A stretch of 64,000 bases of DNA from Jaminaea rosea (lineage: Eukaryota; Basidiomycota; Exobasidiomycetes; Microstromatales): NCBI RefSeq assembly GCF_003144245.1, contig NW_020289990.1, positions 1 through 64,000 of the forward strand. Reading direction: 5' to 3'. The notes below the pieces were generated by a model that saw only the letters and a program-made list of their open reading frames with translations, was not told the DNA's origin and searched no databases. Below, piece by piece: positions 40,659-49,972 of the stretch; position 1 is the stretch's first letter, and the number at the start of each line of letters is the position of its first letter. Made by a program: the position numbers and the translations under genes.

Positions 40659-42065
40659 TTACAGAGACCCGGTTGTAGTGGTACGACTCTCCAATGTCCT
40701 CCCGCGCGACTGCACTTCCCTCAAGTACCCGCGCGGCCCCACCTTCCATGCCTTCGCGAACACAAAGAGCGGGATGGTGGAAAGGGCGAGGGACACGCAT
40801 GCTAGGAGAAAGGAGGCCCAATTGAGGCCCAACCTCGTGTACATAGGCTGCGCCGCCAAGGGCAGAAAGGCGATGAAGCTATTCTCCCCCAAAGCGAGGG
40901 CCGTCATTGCGCTCCCGGCCACGTCGGCGTAGGCGTCCACAACGTATGAGGCGACGCAATTGATTACGATGACGCTGCCGCACCCTACCATTGCGAGGCC
41001 GACTGTTGGTCCCATCCAGTGTACGTGCGGGTACGAGGAGAAGGCGTACACCATCATCCCACCCGTGACGCCTATCAAGCCGCCAGGGAGGGCAAGGTGA
41101 AGACGAGCCTCGGCGCGCGGGGTGCCTCTGCCATTGCGACGTGCGTCTGCCCAGTAGAGAGAGTTGGTGAGGAACAAAAAAGGGATAGAGCACAGCTCCC
41201 CCACGACGGTTGCCGCTTGAACGAAGCCGGCCTGCGTGGCATCCCAGCCGTAGAGCTCCAAGTAGACTTGCTCGACGGACTGCGTGAAAAGGTAGATTGT
41301 GCCGAGGAGGAACGACGTCCATGCGGTGCAGCTTAGCACGAGTGGCTCCGTTGCCAGCATGAGGATTGCGCGGCGTACAGTCACTGGGATACTTGTTTGC
41401 GTGGACTTGGGTTCTACGTGTGCCTGGACTTGAGGGAGGAGCAAGGCGAGAAAGGGGAGGAGCACGGCGAGGTAGACTGCTTGTGTCCAGAATATGGCAC
41501 GCCAGCCAGCTCCCGTTGACAGGACTATACTCCCTATGACGGGTCCCACTGAGGAGCCAATAATGTACGCAGCCATGTACCCTCCGACCCACATGCCTCT
41601 CGTTCTCTCGTCGCTCCACAATCCCGTCAAGATCGAGATGCTAGAAGTGGCTATGATCCCCACGAATCCGCCCGTGAGGAATCGCGTCACAAGCACAGTC
41701 GCATAGTTGCGCGCTACTGCTTGTGGTACGATGCAGACTATCATTGCCACCCACGACGCTAGAAAAGGCCAGTAGATGCCGTGATCCTCCATGAGGGGGA
41801 CGGCTACGAGGGCGAACAAGGCCCCGCCGATGGCCCACGTCGTGACGGGCCAGTAGGTGTTGGCTATTGTGGATTCATCGATGCTGAACTCGTCGGCGAG
41901 GAGAGTGTGAGCGACTGTGAAGGCTGAGCCGTTTGAGAGGCAGGCGGCCAATGCTAGCAGGGTAAGGAAGGAGGCGGTCCAGCGGCGTAGCGGGCCCATT
42001 TCGTGGCCAGGCGAGGGAGAGGGAGAGGGGGAGGCCATGCTGGCGGCAGGAATGTGTAGTGACAA
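40659..42065 (-). CDS. Major facilitator superfamily transporter
   Basis: A single exon encodes 468 residues with about 12 membrane segments. SLAAC-type helix 1 (ACLSNGSAFTVAHTLLADEF), TTWAIGGALFALVAVPLMED, the RFLTGGFVGIIATSSISIL stretch with the conserved loop NERTRG-like SDERTRGMW, and IIGSSVGPVIGSIV with the antiporter motif C-like GP pattern place it in the drug:H+ antiporter-like group (DHA family). The substrate is unknown. Starts at the first or tenth codon (MASPSP) are both possible. The gene lies on the same strand as and downstream of the persulfide dioxygenase-like gene, separated by 392 bases, so it may or may not belong to the sulfide group. Confidence 0.88.
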   Translation of the reverse strand: MSLHIPAASMASPSPSPSPGHEMGPLRRWTASFLTLLALAACLSNGSAFTVAHTLLADEFSIDESTIANTYWPVTTWAIGGALFALVAVPLMEDHGIYWPFLASWVAMIVCIVPQAVARNYATVLVTRFLTGGFVGIIATSSISILTGLWSDERTRGMWVGGYMAAYIIGSSVGPVIGSIVLSTGAGWRAIFWTQAVYLAVLLPFLALLLPQVQAHVEPKSTQTSIPVTVRRAILMLATEPLVLSCTAWTSFLLGTIYLFTQSVEQVYLELYGWDATQAGFVQAATVVGELCSIPFLFLTNSLYWADARRNGRGTPRAEARLHLALPGGLIGVTGGMMVYAFSSYPHVHWMGPTVGLAMVGCGSVIVINCVASYVVDAYADVAGSAMTALALGENSFIAFLPLAAQPMYTRLGLNWASFLLACVSLALSTIPLFVFAKAWKVGPRGYLREVQSRGRTLESRTTTTGSL

Positions 42066-42457
42066 GGACAGGAACGCTGAGTACGACGCGCTATCTCGGC
42101 ATCATTTGAGAGGGTTGTGTGAGAGTGACTCGGAGGCAAGTAACGAGGGCTGGAATTGGGCGGACTGGAAGGAGCACTTGGAGCGTAACGGAGCGAATTC
42201 AGTCCGCGGTCCAACTTGGCGGACTTGCCGCCGGTAACGCGGAAAAGCCAGTCAGCCTCGGCGCAGCGGGTGGGCCACGGGTGCGGGGCAGCAGGGTCCC
42301 ACGACGATCTCTTGACTCTCCCCGGCGAGGGGCAGAACATCCCTCCTTGTCACGAGGATCATCGCGCGTGGTCATAAGAGTCGTAGCATTGCATACACAT
42401 CGCACGACAAAGTGGTGGAGCAGCATAAACGAAGTGAAATCAGAAAGCTACGCGCCC
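42066..42457. other. Spacer upstream of the MFS gene
   Basis: This 392-base region lies between the MFS start and the stop of the gene at 42458. It must hold the MFS promoter and the 3' end of the upstream gene. No gene or recognisable motif was seen. Confidence 0.5.
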
Positions 42458-43534
42458 TCAATGCTTGGGGAAGGCCGCCTTGGCTACCTCTCCCGTCGAA
42501 ACAGCTGGGAACACGAAATGATCCCTCAGCAATCTTCCCCCAGCCACGTTGAACTGCAGACTCGGATGAATAAGTCTCGGCGCTCCCAATGCCTTGTTCC
42601 TCTTCTCCCTCTCCTGAACAAACGTCCCCTTCTTGAGCGCTTGGATGTGCACATTCTCCATCTGCTCCTCCAACGTCATACAGCTTCTCGCCTCCCTACC
42701 CTGCGGAGGGTAGTCGTGCCCAACATGGATGCGAGTGGAGCGAGGAAGGCCAATCAACTTCTCCAGCGTAGCAGCCAAGTCGAGGGATGCCCCACCGGGG
42801 AAATCGGTACGCGCTGTCCCGATGTCGGGCATGAGGATAACGTCTCCCGTAAAGATGTCTTGATTGACTTGATAGCCTAGATGGTCGGACGTGTGACCGG
42901 GCATGTGGTGGACGCGGATCTGCGAGTTACCCAAAGGGATGGCCGACCCAGGCTCGTGGTACTCGTCAAAGGCAGCTCGTACCTCATCGAGGTTGATCCC
43001 GTACTTGGGCGCAATCGTTTCCTGCACTTTGCGTACCCCAGCACCGATGCCGATGGGGATGTTGGCCACATCCCCACCTGCGCCGAGGAGCATCTCGCGC
43101 AGCACGCGGGAGCCAGTCAGGTGGTCGGCGTGGACGTGCGTCTCGAGGATGCGGGTGCAGCGTGCATTTGTGTTGCGGAGATGGTCGACGACGGGTTGAA
43201 GAGGGGCAGAGTCTACTTTGCCTGTTGAGACGTCGAGGTCCAGAACCGGGTCAATGACCACTGCCTGGCGCGTCTCGACGTCCGTAACTACATAGGTCCA
43301 AGAGCCCGTCGCTTGGTGGTAAAAGGGGGTCACTTGCGTCGTAGGGGAGGACGTCGTTGTGGCCAGGGTTCGGATGGCCTCGAAGCGAGGAGAGAGGCGG
43401 GCGAGCGTGGGGGCGGGCGTCGGGGCGACTCGAGAGGACGAAGCTCGCGTGGAGGCCGTGAGGATTTGGCGTGAGGAGGGTCGACTAGCGCGGGCCAGAG
43501 CTCGCAGGGGAACCGTTACCAGGGGAGTTGACAT
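42458..43534 (-). CDS. Persulfide dioxygenase-like metallo-beta-lactamase protein, mitochondrial
   Basis: A single exon encodes 358 residues. The first 65 residues are Arg/Ser/Ala-rich and free of acids, a mitochondrial targeting sequence. The metallo-beta-lactamase fold follows: VVIDPVLDLDVSTG, metal motif ETHVHADHLTGSR, HHMPGHTSDHLGY, FTGDVILMPDIGTARTDFPG and HVGHDYPPQGREARSCMT. The GTARTDFPGG and HDYPPxGRE forms resemble the bacterial Blh/CstB-type persulfide dioxygenase branch rather than classical ETHE1. Such enzymes oxidise glutathione persulfide to sulfite. The C-terminus (PSLQFNVAGGRLL) is typical of that branch. There is no rhodanese domain. SQR, which produces the substrate, lies 1.8 kb away. 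Activity is inferred from family and context. Confidence 0.88.
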   Translation of the reverse strand: MSTPLVTVPLRALARASRPSSRQILTASTRASSSRVAPTPAPTLARLSPRFEAIRTLATTTSSPTTQVTPFYHQATGSWTYVVTDVETRQAVVIDPVLDLDVSTGKVDSAPLQPVVDHLRNTNARCTRILETHVHADHLTGSRVLREMLLGAGGDVANIPIGIGAGVRKVQETIAPKYGINLDEVRAAFDEYHEPGSAIPLGNSQIRVHHMPGHTSDHLGYQVNQDIFTGDVILMPDIGTARTDFPGGASLDLAATLEKLIGLPRSTRIHVGHDYPPQGREARSCMTLEEQMENVHIQALKKGTFVQEREKRNKALGAPRLIHPSLQFNVAGGRLLRDHFVFPAVSTGEVAKAAFPKH

Positions 43535-43898
43535 GGCGAGAAGGGTGGTCGTCGGTTGGATGGAATGGATAGGAGGTCAAGATGGAATCGCTCTCGCTCC
43601 ACCCGGCCTGCTCAGCATCACCAATCCCCCCCTCACTTAACTTTACCGGGCGGGTATCGCAAGGGCGCGACGGCCCGCTTCGCCCCGCCCGCCCACCTCT
43701 CGCCCTTCAATCGGCCGGCCTGGATTAAACGCCCGATAAGCAACCGACGGCAAGGCCTGGCACAAATGCGCTACCAGTTACGAGGCTTTTGCAGGAGCCA
43801 ATCAAATGCTGGTCATGTGATCAGGGCAATAACTTTATCAATAAGCATCAGCACCGTACCATTTCCTCTTCGTCTTTGCCAACCACGCACGCACCGCG
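43535..43898. promoter_or_regulatory. Bidirectional promoter with GATA-type sites
   Basis: The 364 bases between the divergent dioxygenase-like and DUF1275 genes contain GATAAG at 43735-43740 and TTATCA (reverse of TGATAA) at 43835-43840. Both fit the fungal GATA-factor consensus HGATAR. An AT-richer stretch (AATAACTTTATCAATAAG) near 43828-43845 stands out in GC-rich DNA and may be the core promoter for the plus-strand gene. Site function is inference. Confidence 0.4.
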
Positions 43899-44750
43899 AT
43901 GTCAAAGGATGACAAGCTGGCACCACGCGAAGCGCCCCACGAGCTCGCAATGACCAACAGCGACAACAGCGATAGCGATGACAGGCATAGCGACCACGAC
44001 GCGCAACAAGGTCCTCGTACCCGCCTCACCGACACCCTCGGAGGAGGCTGGCTGGAAGCGCAGCTACTCCTCACCACTCTAGCCACAGGAGTACTGGATG
44101 CCGTCTCCTTTGGCGAGTACGCCGTCTTCGCCTCCAACCAAACGGGAAACGTCATCCTCCTCCCGGCCCACGCCATCGGCCTCGTAGGCAAATACAGACC
44201 CCCAGCCCTCGTGACTGCTCCTCCTCTCCTATCCACGGGGCTGAGCCTCGTCTTCTTCCTCCTCTGCGCCTTCATCTCTGGTCAGATTGGCGCACGCGTA
44301 GGGCATTGCAGGCGGGGCTGGTTCCTAACTACCGGCGTAATTCAGGCAGGGCTACTCCTCCTCGTTGCAACATTGACCGTCACTGGGGTACTAGAGAGTC
44401 GAGGTCAGGCAAACGCGATCCCCGTCTCTCTCCTCGCTACGGTAGGCGGGTTGCAAGTCTCCCTCGCGCGTTGCTCCGGTATTCAAGAAGTGCCCACCGC
44501 CATGCTTACTGGACCCATGGTGGATTTCCTTACACTTCCCACCCTCTTCTCATTAAAGGCGCCGCATACGCGAGATTTGAGGGCACTCTATCTGCTCCTC
44601 TTTGTGCTAGGCATCGTCCTTGGATCTCTGGCTCACTCCTTTAGCGGACCAGCAGCAGCCATGTATCTCGGCTTTGGGCTGCGCTGTATTGGCATCGTGG
44701 TGCTTTGGTTCCAGCCGGCGAAGAAGCAAGCGACTGGTCGTTGTGCGTAG
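43899..44750 (+). CDS. DUF1275 (YoaK-like) membrane protein
   Basis: A single exon encodes 283 residues with about six membrane helices after a 40-residue acidic cytosolic N-terminus. Family marks are present: ATGVLDAVSFGEYAVFASNQ, TGNVILLPAHAIGL, FISGQIGARVGHCRRGWFL, GLQVSLARCSGIQEVPTAML, TGPMVDF, and the last helices ending AMYLGFGLRCIGIVVLWF. Members are common in bacteria and fungi, and no transport substrate is established. The gene is divergent from the dioxygenase-like gene and followed by SQR on the same strand, so export or import of a sulfur compound is a reasonable guess only. Confidence 0.85.
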   Translation: MSKDDKLAPREAPHELAMTNSDNSDSDDRHSDHDAQQGPRTRLTDTLGGGWLEAQLLLTTLATGVLDAVSFGEYAVFASNQTGNVILLPAHAIGLVGKYRPPALVTAPPLLSTGLSLVFFLLCAFISGQIGARVGHCRRGWFLTTGVIQAGLLLLVATLTVTGVLESRGQANAIPVSLLATVGGLQVSLARCSGIQEVPTAMLTGPMVDFLTLPTLFSLKAPHTRDLRALYLLLFVLGIVLGSLAHSFSGPAAAMYLGFGLRCIGIVVLWFQPAKKQATGRCA

Positions 44751-45309
44751 ATCGCGTTTGATAGACAGCAAACAGCATGCATTTGATACCATTTGCGAGC
44801 GCGCGAGCACGAGCACGAATGAGATGAGGGGCGTAGTTTGATGGCAAAGGAAAGCAGCCCCTCCGCCTGCCCTGCCCGCCCGCACGCCCGCACGCCCTCG
44901 CGGATCTCACCCCCGCTTCTCGCCTCGCCTCGCCTCGGCGTCTTTTTTTCCCCTTCGACGCCACACCGCTCGCTCCCACCTTCCCTCCCTACCACCTGCC
45001 ATCCTCGCGCAATGCTCACCCTCCCATTGATCATCAATAAAGTGCTCTCCACACCCATTCGCTCAGTGGTCCCAACCTTGTCTGACTGCCATGACTCACA
45101 GCAAGGAACAACCCGCCTCCACGAAACGAAACGACGCTGTGCAGCCTGCCCGCCGGCACATTAGCGGCTCCCGCTTGATCCGCTCGACCCGCTCGACCCT
45201 TGACCTAATCGCGCACCCACGACGATGCGCAGCCTATTATTTGTGCGCCTTCTCATCATCACCTTGAGCGTGTCTCTTCTTCGCCACCCACTCGTCCTTC
45301 CCACCCGCC
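44751..45309. other. Spacer and promoter of SQR
   Basis: 559 bases between the DUF1275 stop and the SQR start. Open frames here are Pro/Arg-rich and not gene-like. A pyrimidine-rich tract at about 44940-45010 may be 5' leader. Nothing else was seen. Confidence 0.45.
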
Positions 45310-46833
45310 ATGCTCGCAACACCAGTCAGACGCTTTGGCGCCAGCGCAACGCGCAGCCTGGCCACACCAGCCGCCGCACCAAAGCACCACCGCATCGTCG
45401 TCGTAGGCGCTGGCGCTGCAGGGTCCTCTGCTGCTCATCAACTGCTGGCCTCCAAGCTCGTAGGTAGTGGGGAGATTGCTGTAGTCGAGCCATCGCAGCA
45501 CCATCACTACCAGCCGGGATGGACGCTCGTCGGCGCTGGAATCAGGAAAAAGACAGACCTGCGCAGGCCCGTGGCGGATATTCTGGACAAGCGACTCACA
45601 CACTACACGTCTGCCGTGCAGACTTTCGAGCCGGAGCGTAACGTGGTCAATCTGGGGGACAGATCCCTCTCTTATGATCAGCTCATCGTCTGCCCGGGGA
45701 TCGAGATCAAGATCGACGCCGTCAAGGGGTTGAGGGACGCGCTGACCGACGAGCGAACACCTGTTGGGACCATCTACAAATACGTGAGTACCGCGCCGAG
45801 CCGAGCCTACCGTCGTATGGCCTCTCACTCCCTGCTCCCTCACGCCCCGCCAGGCCTTCTGCGACAAGACGTGGGACATGGCCGACGCCTTCCGCGGTGG
45901 CAAGGCCATCTTCACCCAGCCAGCCGGAGTAGTCAAATGCGCCGGTGCCCCGCAAAAGATCATGTGGCTCTCCTGGGACCTATGGCGCAAACGTGGCCTC
46001 CTCGACAAGACGGAGATCACCTTTGCTACTGGCCTCCAAGCCATGTTCGGCGTACCACGCTACAATGAGACCCTCGAGCGCCTCCGCAAGGAGCGTAACA
46101 TCCCCGCTCGATACGGCCATAATCTCACTGCAGTCGAGGGAAGCGAAGCCGTCTTCGACGCTCCGAACAATGAGCAGGTCCGACTTCCCTTCGACATGCT
46201 GCACGTCACCCCTCCCATGGGTCCCTACGACTTTGTAAAGAAGAGCGCCCTAGCCAACGAGGCCGGATTCGTAGACGTTGACGATGCGACTTTGCAGCAC
46301 AAGAAGTTCCCCAATGTCTGGTCATTGGGCGATGCGAGTAGCTTGCCGACCAGCAAGACCGCTGCGGCTGTTACGGCTGAGAGTCAGGTGCTGGTCACAA
46401 ACGTGATCAATGCCATGCAGGGCAAGGAGCCGGGGGCCATGTACAATGGGTACACGAGCTGCCCGATTCCTACGGATCATGGGCATCTCTTGCTCGCTGA
46501 GTTCCTCTACGGGGGCAAACCAAAGGAGACGTGAGTGTGTGCGCGATGCGGGCAGCCATGAACGCGGGCAGCCATGAACGCGGGCATCCATGATTGCTCT
46601 GCTGACATCTCTCTCTCTCCCTCCTCTCGCTCCTCGCGCCCAGGTTCGGCAAGTTCATCAATCAAGCCGAGCCCAAGTCGTACTTCCTGCCCATGAAGAC
46701 GCGCTTCTTCCCCTGGGTCTACTTCAAGAGCATGGTCAAGGGGACGTGGGCTGGTCCGCAGGGCTGGAAGGCTAGGCCTGCCGCCGCTACGATTGCAGAC
46801 CAGGCGGCCGCTACCGTGTCTCCCGCCAAGTAA
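45310..46833 (+). CDS. HMT2: Sulfide:quinone oxidoreductase, mitochondrial
   Basis: Exons 45310-45783, 45854-46530 and 46644-46833 give 446 residues. SQR is an FAD enzyme of the inner mitochondrial membrane that oxidises sulfide to persulfide and passes electrons to ubiquinone. The N-terminus (MLATPVRRFGASATRSLATP) is a presequence. IVVVGAGAAGSSAAHQLL is the FAD-binding motif, followed by HHHYQPGWTLVGAG. The redox cysteine region is QPAGVVKCAGAPQKIMW, and GYTSCPIPTDHGHLLLAEF carries the later conserved cysteine. VWSLGDASSLPTSKTAAAV is the second FAD motif. The C-terminal exon (YFLPMKTRFFPWVYFKSMVK) is the membrane-associated end. Length and motifs match Hmt2-type enzymes. Confidence 0.95.
46548..46595. 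repeat. Three 16-base tandem repeats in SQR intron 2
   Basis: GCGGGCAGCCATGAAC occurs at 46548-46563 and 46564-46579, with a diverged third copy at 46580-46595, inside the second intron of SQR (46531-46643). Confidence 0.9.
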
Positions 46834-47257
46834 GGCGGCGCAGCGACGTTCTGGCGACGTGCGCGATGTTCTCGCGACGCTCTCACCACTCTTGTATGAC
46901 GATGACTTGACGAGCTGTACGATCTCCCAAAAGCGAAAGGCAAACGCAATGACATGCCAGTCTGCTCGCGCGCAAAGCTAGGATGATATTGCCACGGCGG
47001 ACACGGCGCGAGGAGAGGACGATGACAGTGCTCTTGATACAGCCAGGCGAGTCGAGTCAGTCGACCGCAAAGGCGTCAGGCGGGGAGCTATCGAGACAGA
47101 GAGACGAGACTAGCACTACATGAGCTGGTGTTGGGCAGACTCAGTCGACGCCGCGTGTGAGAAGTGGTGTGTACTTGCGTGTTGGGCGCACTAAGTCGAC
47201 GCCGAATGAGAGAAGTGGTGTGTATATGCTGGGTGTGCTGGGCGGCGCGCGCGTGCG
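46834..47257. other. Convergent 3' spacer
   Basis: No gene was seen between the SQR stop and the stop of the secreted-protein gene at 47258. It contains the 51-base tandem duplication listed separately. Confidence 0.5.
47130..47231. repeat. 51-base tandem duplication
   Basis: Copy 1 (47130-47180) and copy 2 (47181-47231) both begin GTTGGGC and share AGTCGACGCCG and GAGAAGTGGTGTGTA, with about ten differences. Each ends near the next copy without a gap. The array lies just past the stop of the gene at 47258-48437. Confidence 0.85.
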
Positions 47258-48437
47258 CTACGACTTTTGGTTGTCACCGTCATCGCCGTAGTCCCCGCCA
47301 TCAGAGCTCTGAGGTAGGCACGTGCAAGGGGCGCCGACCTCGAGCGTGGTAGACGTGGAGGAGCCATTGGTTGGGTCCCCACCATCGCTGCGGGCTGAGA
47401 CGCCGATGAAGGGAGGCATGGGTAGAGCTTTGGACTGCTTGATCGCCTCGTGACGACCTCCATCGGGGTGCGTCTCATCAACGAGGAAGACGCTGCGGAC
47501 GGGAGGCAGGCCGTGCATTCCCCGAGCGAGCACCTTCTTGCCAGAGTCGAGCGTGTAGATGTGCGACTTGAGACGAGAGGCTCGCGTCTTTTTGAGGCCC
47601 TTGCTGTTGTTGCTGGTGGGCAGCTGAATGCAATCCTGAGGGATCAGGACCTTACGTCGGGCGTGATGGTAGTTGTCGCTCGCTGCGTTGCACTGATTAA
47701 TTCCATCGTACTGAGCCACGGCGGCGATGAAGTTCCAGCCATTGTCCCTGCGATGGAAGAGGCTGTTGAGCTGGTCCCGGTAGAGCTTGACTTCGTGAGC
47801 GGGAGCCTCGGCGCGAGCGATGGCGGGGTAGGTCGAGTAGCCACGGCGGCCAGCGCCAGCTGGGGTTGCGGGAGCGAGGCAGCAGGGGAGGGGAGGTGTG
47901 AGCGACGCGCTCAGCCTAAGTTGATCTCGTCACCGCCACTCACGCTTGCTCTTCTGGCGGCCAACACTGACTGGGAGTGGTGGAGCAGGGGAAGAAGAGG
48001 GAAAGAGACGGTCATGTCAGTGAGAGTAGCGTCGCATCCACGCCGCACCGCAACTCACGCTTGCCCTGGTGCGTGTCCCTGGGAGGGAAAGCGACCTTGC
48101 ACTCGCCCGATCCAGTATAGTCGCGCTCGTCACCGCACCTCTCAGGCTCATCGAGGCCATCGCGAGTCTTGAGCTTGTGATGGTCGGCCGAGTCGAGGCT
48201 CAAGGCACTGTCGCATCTGTAACCTCCCTCGCGCTCAGCCTGGCCGTACCAGTCGCAGATGGTGGCACACACCGCGGGCGTCTTGCTGCAGTCGAAGGCT
48301 ACGAGGGGGATCGTGTCGTTGACGGGGAGGCTGTCGGGCGTGTTGGGAGGAGGGTAAGACGACCCATCGGGGTCGGTTGCCACCACGTACGTCGTAGCGG
48401 TGGCGAGCAGAAACCAGAGAGCGGTGATGAAGAGCAT
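47258..48437 (-). CDS. Predicted secreted protein, 335 residues, unknown family
   Basis: Exons 48437-48059, 47970-47944 and 47859-47258 join in frame; the middle exon is only 27 bases. The N-terminus MLFITALWFLLATATTYVVA is a signal peptide. The first part has cysteine pairs (FDCSKTPAVCATICDWYG, YRCDSAL, ERCGDERDYTGSGEC). The second part has EVKLYRDQLNSLFHRRDNGW, NFIAAVAQYDGINQCN and KVLIPQDCIQLP, then a Ser/Gly-rich end with APCTCLPQSSDGGD. There is no membrane segment or GPI-type tail. The composition suits an extracellular, disulfide-rich protein, possibly an effector or wall-associated protein, but no family was recognised. Confidence 0.7.
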
Positions 48438-49008
48438 GATGCTGGTATGTGGGCGTGTGTGCGTGCGTGCGAGCGTGGGGCGTGGTGCGTGATGCGTGGT
48501 GCTGCTAAGCTGGAGTTGGCGATGTACAATGGAAAGGGAGGAATCGGGGAGGGGAGCGGGCTGAGGTCGAGTCGTTGTGATGGTAAGAAAGGCAAAGACG
48601 TGCGGATGCCCACAGAATTGACTGGCTGAGCCGTTGGAGCGGTCGCGGGCGACGACGTTGAGCGGATGTGACTGCTCAGTGCGAGGCCGCACTCGGTGCC
48701 TGACTCACTCAGTCAGTGAGCGCAAGGCTGACGCGGCGTCGAGTGCGGGCGGCGTCGCGACGGGCGTCACTCAACTCGGCCTCGCTTCACACTTTGACCT
48801 CGATTTGCGGGCAAGGCACACCGCACCGCCAAATTGAGTGAGCGCAGCTAGCAGGCGCAATGGCATTCGACCCAGCGTAGCAGCTACATCCTCGTCCGTC
48901 CTTCTTGGCTCAAATCTTCGACAAACACAGCCATCGCTGACCCTCTTGCGCATCAAGGCACTGATTCTCCGTGATCATCAAGCAGCGCGACGTGCAAGCG
49001 GTGTTCTG
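48438..49008. other. Spacer between two secreted-protein genes
   Basis: 571 bases, upstream of the gene at 47258-48437 and downstream of the one at 49009-49308, both on the minus strand. No gene was recognised. A CACTCAGTCAGTGAG inverted-like motif lies near 48708-48722. Confidence 0.45.
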
Positions 49009-49308
49009 TCAAGGCGTAGAAGATACGTTGATCAGCCGAACTCCAGCTACACACGGCTCACTCGTACGCACCTGGCATACGGAGGTGATGGCCTTGGGAT
49101 CCGCACCATGGCGATTGAACGAGGCACACCATGGCCTGTTCACCAGCGAAACCTGCGTCGCATTGCCTCCAGGCCAGCTGACGTCGGAGGGGAGCTTGGC
49201 GCGAGTACTAGCCGTGCATCCCTTGTCGGGCCAGCATGTCCCCCACACGGTAGCGTAGGCCCTGTGGGCGAGGGCGGCAACAGCGAGGAGGTAGACGAGC
49301 TTGAGCAT
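49009..49308 (-). CDS. Small secreted cysteine-containing protein
   Basis: A single exon encodes 99 residues. The signal peptide MLKLVYLLAVAALAHRAYA is very clear. The mature 80 residues contain five cysteines (WGTCWPDKGC, NRPWCASF, TSVCQ, SEPC) and two N-glycosylation sites, and end VRLINVSSTP. Size and composition fit the small secreted proteins of plant- or animal-associated fungi. No family was recognised. An odd cysteine count leaves room for a missed 3' exon or dimerisation. Confidence 0.65.
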   Translation of the reverse strand: MLKLVYLLAVAALAHRAYATVWGTCWPDKGCTASTRAKLPSDVSWPGGNATQVSLVNRPWCASFNRHGADPKAITSVCQVRTSEPCVAGVRLINVSSTP

Positions 49309-49412
49309 TGTGAGTGTGGTGAGGCGTGAGGGAAAGAAGGAGATCGGAGAGCAGGCACTTTATATCTCCCCCGCTCAACGAAGGAGTGTGTCAGCGAGCC
49401 TCACACGGCTCG

Positions 49413-49972
49413 TCAGTGAGCGGAGGCGGCGGCGGCGAGACGTGAGCATCTGCGGGCAAGCGCGGGCCGCAGGGTTGACGGCACGGTTTGAGAAGCGCTG
49501 CCTTTGATCCGACATGCTTCAACGATGGGTCTGCGCACGGGATCGGTAATGTCGACATGGCGGTCGAGTATTATTGTGGCGCACCTGCGCGTTCGGCTCG
49601 GGTTGGCGGTGGGAAGCTCGAGGAGACCAGCTGATGCCAGAGTGAGGGGTCGGACGTGCACTCCGGGTGGAATCACGAGTGATGCTGAGCAAGGCTCTGT
49701 TGAGATGAGGGAGGCTGAGTTGTGGAAGAGGTGCTGTGCGTGGTCGACGTGGATCGGGCGAGGTAAGTGGAGCGACGTGCGTCTGATGAGGAGGAGGTAG
49801 CATCCTGCAAGGTCATCCAGCGTGGGCTCTCCGGCCGACTTTGTGTCGCTTGCGTAGAGGGGTTGACTGGCTCGCAAAGAGGTGAAAGGAAGGGAGAGCG
49901 ACGAGGACGAGGTGCGCCGCCGTGTTGTCGCTGTTGTTGTTGAGGGTAGCCGGAGCGGGTTGGATCCGCCAT
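49413..49972 (-). CDS. Possible small gene, low confidence
   Basis: Two overlapping minus-strand frames look partly protein-like. One begins MADPTRSGYPQQQQRQHGG at 49972. The other, lower in the interval, reads LFHNSASLISTEPCSASLVI and RCATIILDRHVDITDPVRR. A 69-base intron with a weak GTCAAC donor and a CTTGCAG acceptor would join them in frame. No family was recognised, and chance open frames in GC-rich DNA remain a fair alternative. The rest of 49309-50449 shows no gene. Confidence 0.25.
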
